Source: Cyanobacteria bacterium UBA8803
GTDB lineage: Bacteria > Cyanobacteriota > Cyanobacteriia > Cyanobacteriales > Coleofasciculaceae
Assembly: GCA_003505715.1 (NCBI GenBank)
Contig: DNXU01000232.1
Span: forward strand, 301-13,976
Length of the DNA stretch: 13,676 nucleotides
Direction of reading: 5' to 3'
Shown here: in pieces, positions 1 through 8,223 of the stretch
Layout: every line of letters begins with the position of its first letter
Numbering within the stretch: position 1 is the stretch's first letter
The notes under the pieces: generated by a model
Seen by the model: the letters and a program-made list of their open reading frames with translations, nothing else
What the model was told of the DNA's origin: nothing
Databases searched by the model: none
Program-made: the position numbers and the translations under genes

Positions 1-2
1 CC

Positions 3-47
3 AAAGTGACAGAAGAGGGTTATCACTTCTTCAGCAAGCCCTACTGA
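3..47 (+). CDS. Possible 3' end of an upstream gene (partial)
   Basis: The frame opening at base 3 reads KVTEEGYHFFSKPY and stops at TGA 45-47, 21 bases before the start of the TPR-CHAT gene. An aromatic-rich C-terminus of this kind would suit an outer-membrane beta-barrel. In cyanobacteria, TPR-CHAT genes often sit beside two-partner secretion (ShlB/FhaC-type) genes. Only 14 codons are visible, so this is a guess from position and composition. It could equally be a chance open frame. Confidence 0.25.
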   Translation, partial: KVTEEGYHFFSKPY

Positions 48-68
48 AATTGGTAAAAATACCCAAAT

Positions 69-2738
69 ATGGTCTTGAAGCAACCTGTGTCTTTCCGTAG
101 AGTCCGACGCCTGCTATCCCAGGTGCGGCTAGTTATATATCGTCGAGGAACTCTTTTGTTGCTTTTAGTTATGTTTTTGGGTACGGGGATATTGCCACCC
201 ACCAGAGCATATTGGGCAGCGGAAAATACTATTGTTCAAAGTTTACCCGATGCGGAAAAGCTAGTTGAACAAGGCCGAAGATTGTACGAAGCGGAAAGGT
301 TTTATGAAGCAGTTTCGTTGTTGCAACAGGCAGTTGGAGCTTTTGGCGTTAGTGGGGATAAACTCAGGCAAGCGATCGCATTAAGCAATCTTTCCTTAAC
401 TTATCAGCAACTCGGACAGTGGCAGGAGGCAGAAGATACTATTGGCAAGGCCATAGCTGCCCTAGACGGGCAAAGTCTAAATATATTAGAGACCGAGCGA
501 TCGCAAGTTCTAGCCCAAGCTTTAGAGGTAAAAGGTCGCTTGCAGTTAGTACGAGGACAAGCAGAAGCCGCCCTAACTACCTGGCGACAAGCAGCCCAAA
601 TCTACACTCAATTACAAGATCCAGTTGGAGTAACTCGTAGCCGTATTAATCAAGCCCAAGCTCTGCAAACTTTAGGACTTTATCGTCAAGCACACCAACT
701 GCTAACCGAAAGTATCGAGTTGCTGCAAAACCAACCAGATTCTCTGCTCAAAGCTACAGCATTACGCAGTTTGGGTAATGTCCTGCGCGTCGTTGGCGAT
801 TTAGAAGTATCCCAGCAGATATTACAACAAAGTTTAGCAGTAGCTCAAGCGTTAGAATTACCTGAAGCTACTGCTGATGCTTTAATTAGTCTAGGCAATA
901 TAGCCCGTGCCAGAGCTGACACCACAGCCGCACTAAAATTTTATCGGCAAGTTGCTACTACTCCCGCCTCAGCAACTATACAAGTCCAAGCTTTGCTCCA
1001 TCAAATGAGCCTATTGCTGGCAGATAAAAAATTTACTACTGCAATAGCAATTACATCCCAAATTCAGCCTCTAATAGCTAATTTGCCTATCAGTCGCACG
1101 GCAGTCTACGCTCGAATTAACTTAGCTCAAAGTTTGCTCAAATTAGCAAGTGTTAGCAGTGAAGCCGAAAAACTGATAAAAGAAATTGCCCAATTACTCG
1201 CTACCTCTGTGCAACAAGCTCAAACTTTGGGAGACAGGCGAGTTGAATCTTATGCTTTGGGTACGCTCGGTGAACTGTACGAACAAACTCACCAGTGGTC
1301 TGAGGCAGTTGACCTCACCCAGCAAGCTTTGTTCCTAGCTCAGACTATTGAAGCCCAAGATATTACTTATCAGTGGCAGTGGCAAATGGGACGTTTACTG
1401 AGAAATCAAGGAAATATTGAGGCAGCGACTACAGCTTACGAGCAAGCAGTTAACACTCTCCAATCTCTCCGCTACGATTTAGTTGCCATTAATCCCAACG
1501 TTCAGTTTGACTTCCAAGAGCGAGTCGAACCCGCCTACCGACAGTTAGTTGATTTACTATTGCAACCAGAGGGAACCGCTCAACCCAGTCAAAAAAATCT
1601 CCATAAAGCTCGCAATACAATTGAAGCGCTACAGTTAGCGGAATTAGTAAATTTCTTTCGCTCAGCTTGTTTAGATGCCAAGCCAGAGCTGATTGACCAA
1701 GTTGTTGACCAGCGCGACACCAGCTCTGCTGTCATTTACCCAATTATTTTACCAAATCGGTTAGAAATTATCCTCAAATTGCCAACGGACGAAAAACTGC
1801 GGCACTACGTTACTGCAAAACCTCAGAGCGAAGTAGAAAGCCTGGTTGAACAACTGCGGCAATATCTGAGAGAACCAGATCGGGGTGATGATGCCAATAA
1901 ATTATCCCAGCAGGTGTATGAGTGGTTGATACAACCGCTGGCAACTGAGCTAGAAAGAATGCAGGTCAAAACCCTGGTATTTGTGCTAGATGGTGAGTTA
2001 CGGAATATCCCCATGGCGGTTCTTTACGATGGGGAAAAGTATTTGGTAGAAAAGTATGCGATCGCTTTGGCTCCTGGTTTGCAACTATTAGACCCCAAAC
2101 CCTTGCCACGACAGCGCTTAACTGCTTTAACGGCTGGATTAAGCGAAAAACTTTTTGTTGAAGGCCAAGAGTTTCCCCGACTCGAAAATGTCAGCGTTGA
2201 ATTGCAGAAAATTCAGTCGGAAATTCCTAAAACTAATGCACTTTTCAATCAAGATTTTACCAAAGCTAACCTGGAACATCAGATTAGTTCTGCCACCTAC
2301 TCTGTAGTCCACATGGCAACTCACGGCAAGTTTAGTTCTCAGATTGAAGAAACCTTTATTCTGACTTGGAATCAACTCCTAAAAGTGAGAGATTTAGATA
2401 ATTTACTCAGAATTAACGACTCTCAAAAATCTAACAGCATCGAATTACTTGTCCTTAGTGCCTGCGAAACCGCTACGGGAGACAAGCGAGCAGCCTTGGG
2501 ACTTGCTGGTATAGCCGTGCGGGCGGGGGCACGCAGTACCCTAGCTACTTTGTGGTCAGTAGATGATGAGTCCACTGCGGAACTGATGAGTGAGTTTTAT
2601 CGACAGTTAGTTAATACTCAAGTAACAAAAGCTGAAGCTCTCCAGCTTGCTCAAATGGCTCTTTGGCATCATAAAAATCAAGACTGGAAACGTCCTTATT
2701 TCTGGGCTTCTTACGTTTTGATCGGCAATTGGCTTTAA
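69..2738 (+). CDS. Secreted TPR-CHAT domain protein (caspase-like peptidase)
   Basis: This 889-aa protein combines TPR repeats with a C-terminal CHAT domain, a clan CD (caspase/separase-like) peptidase fold. A basic N-terminus is followed by a hydrophobic stretch at about residues 28-46 (TLLLLLVMFLG), so it is probably exported or membrane-anchored and would act in the periplasm. About eight TPR-like helical pairs fill residues 60-480, for example QGRRLYEAERFYEAVSLLQQ and LGELYEQTHQWSEAV. The CHAT domain spans about 560-889 and keeps both catalytic-dyad positions: His752 in VVHMATHG and Cys799 in LVLSACETATGD. The typical GLAGIAVRAGARSTLATLWSVDD segment is also present (about 812-834). No clear Shine-Dalgarno precedes ATG 69, but the signal-like N-terminus supports this start. 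It converges on the DUF928 gene. TPR-CHAT proteins may be activated through the TPR region, but substrate and trigger are unknown here. Confidence 0.9.
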   Translation: MVLKQPVSFRRVRRLLSQVRLVIYRRGTLLLLLVMFLGTGILPPTRAYWAAENTIVQSLPDAEKLVEQGRRLYEAERFYEAVSLLQQAVGAFGVSGDKLRQAIALSNLSLTYQQLGQWQEAEDTIGKAIAALDGQSLNILETERSQVLAQALEVKGRLQLVRGQAEAALTTWRQAAQIYTQLQDPVGVTRSRINQAQALQTLGLYRQAHQLLTESIELLQNQPDSLLKATALRSLGNVLRVVGDLEVSQQILQQSLAVAQALELPEATADALISLGNIARARADTTAALKFYRQVATTPASATIQVQALLHQMSLLLADKKFTTAIAITSQIQPLIANLPISRTAVYARINLAQSLLKLASVSSEAEKLIKEIAQLLATSVQQAQTLGDRRVESYALGTLGELYEQTHQWSEAVDLTQQALFLAQTIEAQDITYQWQWQMGRLLRNQGNIEAATTAYEQAVNTLQSLRYDLVAINPNVQFDFQERVEPAYRQLVDLLLQPEGTAQPSQKNLHKARNTIEALQLAELVNFFRSACLDAKPELIDQVVDQRDTSSAVIYPIILPNRLEIILKLPTDEKLRHYVTAKPQSEVESLVEQLRQYLREPDRGDDANKLSQQVYEWLIQPLATELERMQVKTLVFVLDGELRNIPMAVLYDGEKYLVEKYAIALAPGLQLLDPKPLPRQRLTALTAGLSEKLFVEGQEFPRLENVSVELQKIQSEIPKTNALFNQDFTKANLEHQISSATYSVVHMATHGKFSSQIEETFILTWNQLLKVRDLDNLLRINDSQKSNSIELLVLSACETATGDKRAALGLAGIAVRAGARSTLATLWSVDDESTAELMSEFYRQLVNTQVTKAEALQLAQMALWHHKNQDWKRPYFWASYVLIGNWL

Positions 2739-2770
2739 TATCTCCGGGCGGGATGTATACTTTTGCCAGA

Positions 2771-2783
2771 GGTCTGATAGACC
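2771..2783. terminator. Weak hairpin between convergent genes
   Basis: GGTCT-GAT-AGACC forms a 5-bp stem with a 3-base loop in the 46-bp gap between the converging TPR-CHAT and DUF928 genes. Neither side has a proper T-run, so its role as a bidirectional terminator rests mainly on position. Confidence 0.3.
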
Positions 2784-2784
2784 A

Positions 2785-3552
2785 CTACAATTGATTCACG
2801 CTGCCAACTAAAGGTTCTTGGTCAAGTTGTTCCAAGGCAATTCCTTTCAATTTTAGCAAGCTATCCCAGTCCTGCTCAAGTGTAGAATTTGAGGGATTTT
2901 GCAGGCGAAGCTTAGCTAGATTTGCTATAGCATCATACCAAATGAGATTGTCAGCATAGACAAGGTAATTCTGTGGTGAAGTTGCTTTCAACTGCTGATC
3001 GAGAACGGGTGTTAGTTCAACTCGTTGCACCCATCCTTCCACAAAAATACAACCAGATGATTTCTGCTCTGAGCAATAAAGTTTGAAGTACCAACGATAG
3101 GATTTGTTAATTTCTAAGGCTGTTGCTGTAGGCGGAAGGGTAATACTAACGAAACCAGGAGTTCCCGGCAATGTAAAACGGGTGCGGTAAACATCTTTTC
3201 CCTGTTCTTCCTGTAATATAAACTCTCCCAAGGGTGCTTCTTGGGCAGAATAGGGAACGTAAAACCAAAAAGTGGGATGCTCTAAAACTGTTTTTCCCCA
3301 GTTAGTAACAGGGGATAAAGCTGTGAGTGGTGGCTCTTTAGATAGACAGGGACTACGGCTCCCTCCACCACTGCGACGACCAGATCTTCCGTCACCGGAA
3401 AAATCTGGTTTTGCTTGTGGGGTTTGTTTGGTCTGAAGTAGCAGCAGATTGTTAACTGCTCTAGGAGGATTTGCCCAGATTGGCGTAGGGTAAGTTATAA
3501 AATTAACCAATAGCCAGGTAATAGGCATTAGGGGCAGAAGAGGTAGCTTCAT
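2785..3552 (-). CDS. DUF928 family exported protein
   Basis: This 255-aa protein of the DUF928 family is restricted to cyanobacteria and has no established function. The N-terminus (MKLPLLPLMPITWLLVNF) is a signal peptide with probable cleavage near PIWANPP, so the mature protein is expected in the periplasm. A low-complexity Gly/Arg linker (GDGRSGRRSGGGSRSPC, about residues 53-69) comes next. It resembles the GTPGRR-GGGTRG segment usual near the N-terminus of the family. The family's beta-rich core follows (FWFYVPYSAQEAPLGEFIL; GTPGFVSITLPP; YRWYFKLYC). I chose ATG 3552-3550; an in-frame TTG three codons upstream is less likely. It is the last gene of the DUF1822, CHAT-CHASE2, DUF928 series, 41 bases after the CHAT-CHASE2 stop, so it is probably co-transcribed. 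A role beside the periplasmic sensor domain is inference. Confidence 0.85.
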   Translation of the reverse strand: MKLPLLPLMPITWLLVNFITYPTPIWANPPRAVNNLLLLQTKQTPQAKPDFSGDGRSGRRSGGGSRSPCLSKEPPLTALSPVTNWGKTVLEHPTFWFYVPYSAQEAPLGEFILQEEQGKDVYRTRFTLPGTPGFVSITLPPTATALEINKSYRWYFKLYCSEQKSSGCIFVEGWVQRVELTPVLDQQLKATSPQNYLVYADNLIWYDAIANLAKLRLQNPSNSTLEQDWDSLLKLKGIALEQLDQEPLVGSVNQL

Positions 3553-3593
3553 CAAAGTCAAATGGCGATTTAAAGTTTCAGTACTTACTACAA

Positions 3594-5936
3594 TTACTTG
3601 GCTTTAAATCCCGCAAAAATTGCCACACTACCGCTAGTAAATATTAAGGCTAATGCCGAAGGGACGAGTGGTAACCAACCACCGTTGAGTAAAAATACTA
3701 AGCACAGTCCATATAAAGTGCCGAGTGCGACGCTATTAATTAATCCCAAAGATAGATGCGATCGCACATACCAACCTGCTAAACCTCCCACCAAAGACCA
3801 ACCCCAAATCCAAAAAGTTTCACCCCAAGCAGGCCACCACCAGATTAAGGGGCGTCCATCTAGAACAGCGCTAATAATCTGACTCACCATCTGTGCCTGA
3901 ATTATTACCCCTGGCATTTTCTCTTGCCACTGTCCAGTGCTATAGGGTGTGGGGAAATAATCTTTAAAACTTGGGGCTGTGGTGCCAATTAGAACAATGC
4001 GACCTTTAACTAAATTGGGGAGTTCAGCGTCAACTGTGCCGCTCAAAATTTCGGTAAGAGTGATTGTTCTTGCTATGGAACGAGAGCGGTAATTAAGTAA
4101 CAGTTGGTAACCCAGGGTATCTAATTGGTGGTAGCCACCTGTATCGGGTTTAAGTTTATTAAAAACAATGTTACCAATCTGCAAATCCCCTTGAAGGTTT
4201 CGTTGGTAATCGATCCCCTTGTCAGCTAAATAAACTTGTGCAACTTGGAAGCTGAAAGATGTATCCGTAATACAAAAAGACTTAGGATCGCTCGCCATCC
4301 CTAACAACTGGCGACGGATCTTGCCATCGGCATCAACTGGAATGTCGCTAAAACTTAGGCGGTCTTTGGGAACTTCCACCGGGGGTCTAATACCAGGATG
4401 TTTGTCGGTTTCACCGACTTCACATACAGCAATCAGGTGCTGATTTTGCTGTAAATAAGTGGCTAATTCAGGATGTTTGGGAGCGACGGGGAAATCCCGA
4501 TAAATATCCAAACCGATAACTTGCGGTTGATAGGACTGTAGTTTTTTTAACAATTGGGCAAGGGCGCGGTCTGATAAGGATGCACCTCTTCTTTCCTGAG
4601 GATTCTGGTTTTGAACATCTTTTTCTGTTACTGTTATTACCAACAGGCGCGGATCGGGCGCTTCGTTTGGTCGCGATCGCATTAGCCAATCAAAGGCTTG
4701 CAATTCCAAACCTTGGCATAATCCTAGCGATCGCATCCCTATAATTAACACAGTAACCGCTACACTGGCAATTAAAGGAATTTGCCCTTGGCGACGATTA
4801 ATTCCCTTTAACTGTTGCCAAGTTGGCGGTATAAAAGCGGGATGTTGAAAAATTACGGGTAACCAACTCGCACAAGGAAATTCTCGCTCAAGTTCATCAT
4901 GCAGTCGCTGTCTTGCTTCCCGCACTGCCAAATACAATGACTGACCGCAAGCAAATGCTTTCAGAAAATGTTTTAAAAATTCCTGCGCGACCTGGTCGGG
5001 TACTAACTCCCGCATCACAATCATTTGCGGAATTTGCAAATCGTCGAGTTGTCGCGCTAATCCTAACCCATCACAAGAGTTAAAAATTGCCAATTTTAAC
5101 CCCCGTTCTACCGCTTTCCTCAAACCATACCACAACTCTTGAATGGTAATGCTGTCGGTAGGATTGATATAAATTCGTCCCGTTTCTCCCTCGGTTTCAC
5201 TATGTCCGGCAAAAAAGATAATATCCCAGAATTGTTCCCAAAGCTGATTGCTTATTTCGTGAGCTTGTGGTTCTACCAAAACAACTGGTTCGATTTGAGG
5301 TAAATTTTTTAATAAGCAGAGATCGGCATCAATATTAATCCCTTCTTTATGGCCTAAAATTACTAGGATTTTAATGCCTGATTTACACGAATTCCTCGGC
5401 CTGATATCGCTACCAGCTTTAGATTCTAAAGGACTTAAGGCCACTTCTGCTAAACGGTATCGTTCAAAAAAATCCCACAGATGCCAAGGCAGTTTTTGCA
5501 GGTTAAAATCGTCAGTACGAATTAGAAATCTAATCGCTTCGCTAGGATAAAGTTCTTCGCGCAAGCGACAATCTATTTCGCGAAACGATTCAGATTTAAG
5601 CCATGAATTAAGAGCGAATTGCAACTGATAAGCCGATGCGCGGCATTCTTGAATTCGTTGATTAATCGAGCCTCTATTGATAATTTTTTTGCTTTTAATC
5701 CGCCGCCCAGGTGCACCCAAGCTACGATATTTTTCCTGCCAGTGTTGTTCTAAACAAGCTGCGAGTTCTGGATTGGCAGGTAAGTTACCCTTGATTTTGA
5801 TCGTTTGTGGTAAACTATACTGCTGTAAAGCATAGCGATTTGAAGAGTCATCGCTATCTGCACCTATCTCTAAAGTGACGCGAAAACCCTGCTGCTCAAA
5901 ATCGCCATCCAGTTCTAGAACAACTAACTTGCTCAT
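3594..5936 (-). CDS. CHAT-CHASE2 transmembrane sensor peptidase
   Basis: This 780-aa membrane protein has an N-terminal CHAT peptidase-like domain and a CHASE2 extracytoplasmic sensor. The start is set at ATG 5936-5934 because MSKLVVLELDGDFEQQGFRV matches the usual N-terminus of the family; the upstream TTG at 5963 only adds nine residues. The CHAT domain covers about 190-370 and keeps His245 (IIFFAGHSE) and Cys288 (IFNSCDG), the expected dyad. A first membrane helix lies at about 382-402 (IPLIASVAVTVLIIGM). CHASE2 follows at about 405-690 (LLVITVTEKDV, PQVIGLDIYRDFPV, GRIVLIGTTAPSFKDYFPTP). The C-terminus (about 693-780) holds two or three more helices. This topology puts CHAT in the cytoplasm and CHASE2 in the periplasm. 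CHASE2 usually drives kinases or cyclases; here the output would be proteolysis, which is inference. It lies 65 bases after DUF1822 and 41 before DUF928. Confidence 0.9.
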   Translation of the reverse strand: MSKLVVLELDGDFEQQGFRVTLEIGADSDDSSNRYALQQYSLPQTIKIKGNLPANPELAACLEQHWQEKYRSLGAPGRRIKSKKIINRGSINQRIQECRASAYQLQFALNSWLKSESFREIDCRLREELYPSEAIRFLIRTDDFNLQKLPWHLWDFFERYRLAEVALSPLESKAGSDIRPRNSCKSGIKILVILGHKEGINIDADLCLLKNLPQIEPVVLVEPQAHEISNQLWEQFWDIIFFAGHSETEGETGRIYINPTDSITIQELWYGLRKAVERGLKLAIFNSCDGLGLARQLDDLQIPQMIVMRELVPDQVAQEFLKHFLKAFACGQSLYLAVREARQRLHDELEREFPCASWLPVIFQHPAFIPPTWQQLKGINRRQGQIPLIASVAVTVLIIGMRSLGLCQGLELQAFDWLMRSRPNEAPDPRLLVITVTEKDVQNQNPQERRGASLSDRALAQLLKKLQSYQPQVIGLDIYRDFPVAPKHPELATYLQQNQHLIAVCEVGETDKHPGIRPPVEVPKDRLSFSDIPVDADGKIRRQLLGMASDPKSFCITDTSFSFQVAQVYLADKGIDYQRNLQGDLQIGNIVFNKLKPDTGGYHQLDTLGYQLLLNYRSRSIARTITLTEILSGTVDAELPNLVKGRIVLIGTTAPSFKDYFPTPYSTGQWQEKMPGVIIQAQMVSQIISAVLDGRPLIWWWPAWGETFWIWGWSLVGGLAGWYVRSHLSLGLINSVALGTLYGLCLVFLLNGGWLPLVPSALALIFTSGSVAIFAGFKAK

Positions 5937-6001
5937 ACTGATTATAGGCATTTTACCAGACAATTTTTGAGTTGATGTCAGGAAAATGCCTGCTTACGAT
6001 C

Positions 6002-6937
6002 TCAAATTATAAAGTTTTCAGTAATACTAAAAACTCCTAGAGTGACTTTGACGCCAAAGCTTTCTCCAGGTTCCCCGCTAAACTGAAATTCTAAACTTTC
6101 GCTACCACGCGCCTCTGCTTGCATGACTAATGTGCTAGTCTCGTCAAATAATCTAAGCTGTAGATGCTGTGGCAGTTGAGTTTGAGTACCCACAGGGTAG
6201 ACTCTGATTGAGATATCTATTTCTGAGTGTTTAGTAGGTGTCAATCCTACTAATAAAGCGACTTGCTCACCTACTGGTTCTAATTTTAGCAGTTTGCCTC
6301 GCTCAATATGGGTTGCCGATGATTGCCTAAAGTTAAAAACTAACCCCGATGGAGAAGAATCAAACAATACTTCTAGCGTTTCCCAGCCACTATCAAAAAT
6401 ATTGTGTATCCATTTGCTGAGGTTGACCGAATTTGGTTGCGATTGTAATGGCTGAAATTGGCTGATATGCGCTGGTAGTTCTGCAAGCGATCGCAACTGG
6501 CACAGCGGCAATTCTTTCTGAGTCGCAGTCTCCACAAATCCCAGTAATTTAGCTTCCCGCAATGATTCATTTAATTCAACCGCCACATAGCCTATTCGCT
6601 CTGTCCACACTTCTTCAGGAATTTCCATAACCGAGGCTGTAGGTAATACAGGTCTACATTCTAAATTGCCGTAATCTAAGACCACCAAATCCGCTACATT
6701 CATTAAACCCTGCATTATCGGATCGTAACTATCGCTGTGTTCCCAGTCTGTCTCAAAGTCCCGGTATTTCAAGTAAACTGCTACCGCATACACCGCCAAA
6801 GTATTCAAATAAACCTGTGTAGCTTTAGCGGGAGGAAAGTGATGTTGTCGAAATTCTTCCGCTTTGGTATGAGCGGTTAACCCTAGCGGGGTGGTAAAGG
6901 TTAGAGGTTCAATTGAGCAAGTGTGTCCGGCGTCCAT
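6002..6937 (-). CDS. DUF1822 family protein
   Basis: This 311-aa protein of the cyanobacterial DUF1822 family has no known biochemical activity. The N-terminal half contains the family's typical helical segment (AEEFRQHHFPPAKATQVYLN, about 27-46, followed by TLAVYAVAVYLKYRDFETDW). Next come the patterns DLVVLDYGNLECRPV and GYVAVELNESLREAKLLGF. No signal peptide or membrane helix is visible, so it is probably cytoplasmic. The C-terminal half (about 215-311) is beta-rich, with alternating hydrophobic residues. It is the first gene of the probable operon with CHAT-CHASE2 and DUF928, and lies 148 bases downstream of the sigma-like gene. A 17-bp palindrome sits in that spacer. Since the family recurs next to sigma-like and CHASE2 genes in cyanobacteria, an adaptor or regulatory role is plausible but unproven. 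Confidence 0.85.
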   Translation of the reverse strand: MDAGHTCSIEPLTFTTPLGLTAHTKAEEFRQHHFPPAKATQVYLNTLAVYAVAVYLKYRDFETDWEHSDSYDPIMQGLMNVADLVVLDYGNLECRPVLPTASVMEIPEEVWTERIGYVAVELNESLREAKLLGFVETATQKELPLCQLRSLAELPAHISQFQPLQSQPNSVNLSKWIHNIFDSGWETLEVLFDSSPSGLVFNFRQSSATHIERGKLLKLEPVGEQVALLVGLTPTKHSEIDISIRVYPVGTQTQLPQHLQLRLFDETSTLVMQAEARGSESLEFQFSGEPGESFGVKVTLGVFSITENFII

Positions 6938-6993
6938 AGTTATCTCGGTTCAAATTCTAAGCATTACTCTGGCTAAAGTAGGGTATTTTATGG

Positions 6994-7010
6994 AAATCTT
7001 GGCAAGATTT
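6994..7010. promoter_or_regulatory. 17-bp perfect palindrome, candidate operator of the DUF1822 operon
   Basis: AAATCTTGGCAAGATTT has 8-bp arms around one central base. It extends as TGG...CCA if one extra A on the right is bulged. It lies 57 bases upstream of the DUF1822 start. On the minus strand it would fall between a possible -35 (TTGGTA) and -10 (TAAAAT) separated by 19 bases, which is where a repressor site would be. The promoter elements are weak guesses; the dyad symmetry is directly visible. It has no T-run and a one-base centre, so it is more likely a protein-binding site than an RNA hairpin. Confidence 0.45.
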
Positions 7011-7049
7011 ACCAAAACTTCATGTTTTACCTATTGAATACCTTTACCT

Positions 7050-7085
7050 TAACAGGGAAAACGCCACTAATAGCTAGCCCTGTTA
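7050..7085 (-). terminator. Inverted repeat just after the sigma-like gene
   Basis: TAACAGGG and CCCTGTTA pair over 8 bp around a 20-base loop, immediately after the TAA of the sigma-like gene. There is no T-run on the minus strand, so it may only weaken readthrough into DUF1822 or protect the transcript end. Confidence 0.3.
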
Positions 7086-7991
7086 TTATAAATCCAAATT
7101 TTCTTGGAAGTTACCACGAAATTTACTGCAAGCTTTCTGGAAGAAGCAACTTAGAGTCGGAATTTTGATACCCAAATCCTGGGATATCTCTTCCCAGCTT
7201 TTGCCAGAAAATCTGGCCAGAGCGATGGCGCGAAAATTAGCATCGGGGCGATCTCTAATATGGTGTTGCTGAAAAATATGAGCTGGGTCATTTTCCATAT
7301 ACTCCTTCGTTTGTTCGAGTAAAAAATCTGAACTAGGTTGGGGCAAATTTTCTAGTTGGGCAAGGGAATGCAAATTTTGCGCCATCGGCTCGCTAAATTC
7401 GCGCCGTGACTCTATGACGAGTCGATCTAAACGGAAATTTACCCAGTTCATAAATTTTTGATTTTGACCTCGATTGGGGTCATACTGATTAATGTTTTTA
7501 CAGACATAAGCTAGAGTTTTAACTACGGCTTCTTCATAGATAAGTTTATAAAATTGCGATGAAAATTTCTCGCGATGGGGACGAGAAAGCCTACCGGAAA
7601 GCAGAATAGCTTCTACCAATTCTCCTAACAAGTGACGCCGGAACTGAGTTGGAGAAAGATGTTGGATTTCTCGTGCTAACTGTTTGAGGATTTGGTCATC
7701 TAAAATTTTTTTAAATGCCTGCTGTCGCAGTTCGCTAACCCAGGTTCTTACAGGGATTTGGGTTAGGTTATAACTGTCGATTTTCTGACTTAGCTCGGAT
7801 AAAAGGTGGGCTTTGACTTGGCCATAAATTTCTGTTTGAACTGGGGATAAAGGTTGACCCAGAAGCGGACGGCAAATTGTGCGCGATCGCAAAATCTCCT
7901 CGACCAACTGGATTAACACAAACTGACCCTTTTGGGTGTGCGCCTCGTGTTGTCGTGCTTCAACAAGAAGCTGTTCGAGTCGCTCGCTCAT
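7086..7991 (-). CDS. Sigma-70-like factor
   Basis: This 301-aa protein resembles a divergent sigma-70 family factor. A region 2-like segment lies at about 145-200: helices around FYKLIYEEAVVKTLAYVCKN, then YDPNRG (170-175) and KFMNWVNFRLDRLVIESRRE. This matches the YDP-RG...F..W pattern of sigma region 2. The C-terminus (about 255-290) has a region 4-like helix-turn-helix (AIALARFSGKSWEEISQDLG). The N-terminal 140 residues are helical and not clearly sigma-like, which is unusual for a small ECF factor. The start is set at ATG 7991-7989 (MSERLEQLL); the open frame runs 45 codons further but enters the divergent spacer and the repeated leader. It is transcribed toward DUF1822 and could regulate it. 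No separate anti-sigma gene is visible. A sigma-derived DNA-binding protein without RNA polymerase function remains possible. Confidence 0.75.
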   Translation of the reverse strand: MSERLEQLLVEARQHEAHTQKGQFVLIQLVEEILRSRTICRPLLGQPLSPVQTEIYGQVKAHLLSELSQKIDSYNLTQIPVRTWVSELRQQAFKKILDDQILKQLAREIQHLSPTQFRRHLLGELVEAILLSGRLSRPHREKFSSQFYKLIYEEAVVKTLAYVCKNINQYDPNRGQNQKFMNWVNFRLDRLVIESRREFSEPMAQNLHSLAQLENLPQPSSDFLLEQTKEYMENDPAHIFQQHHIRDRPDANFRAIALARFSGKSWEEISQDLGIKIPTLSCFFQKACSKFRGNFQENLDL

Positions 7992-8091
7992 GATAAGTGG
8001 AAGCCTCGCAGAAAAACAACTGATGACATTTATCCAGAGAGAATCATCTCTCCTCTTTAACACTCTGTCCGTTTCTCCAGCAATTATGTGT

Positions 8092-8211
8092 TTTGTTACA
8101 TAACTTAATTTTTGAGCAGCTCGCATAAAACAGCCATTTTGGGCACGAGTAACAGGCGAGGTTCACAAGCGAGGTAGTTCAAGCGAACTGAACCGTATTT
8201 TCTGCAATACC
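8092..8211 (+). repeat. Shared leader, copy 1 (upstream of the S74 gene)
   Basis: This is the first of two copies of a non-coding leader; the second is at 9428-9544. The block begins with TTACATAACTTA (8096-8107). After a variable stretch, a 90-nt core (8122-8211) aligns without gaps to copy 2 with 13 mismatches. It holds GGTTCA (8160-8165) and TGAACC (8189-8194), an inverted repeat kept in both copies, and a local hairpin AGTTC-AAGC-GAACT (8176-8189). It ends 12 bases before ATG 8224. It lies in the divergent spacer with the sigma-like gene but matches the plus-strand gene's position in copy 2, so it most likely belongs to the S74 gene as a promoter or 5' untranslated region. Confidence 0.75.
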
Positions 8212-8223
8212 AAAGAGGAAATT

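Noticed and set aside
419..2375. Short open frames at 419-640 (+), 1823-2014 (-) and 2139-2375 (-)
   Set aside because: They lie wholly within the well-supported TPR-CHAT gene and their products look like frame-shifted noise without recognisable motifs.
3598..6570. Open frames at 3598-3882 (+), 4468-4689 (-) and 6373-6570 (-)
   Set aside because: They overlap the CHAT-CHASE2 and DUF1822 genes in other frames and show no domain or start signal.
7992..8126. 45-codon N-terminal extension of the sigma-like gene
   Set aside because: It enters the repeated leader shared with another gene. MSERLEQLL at 7991 is a natural start.
8160..8194. Covariation as proof of a structured RNA in the shared leader
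   Set aside because: The outer stem is identical in both copies, so there are no compensatory changes. The inner hairpins occur at different positions, so two copies cannot prove a fold.
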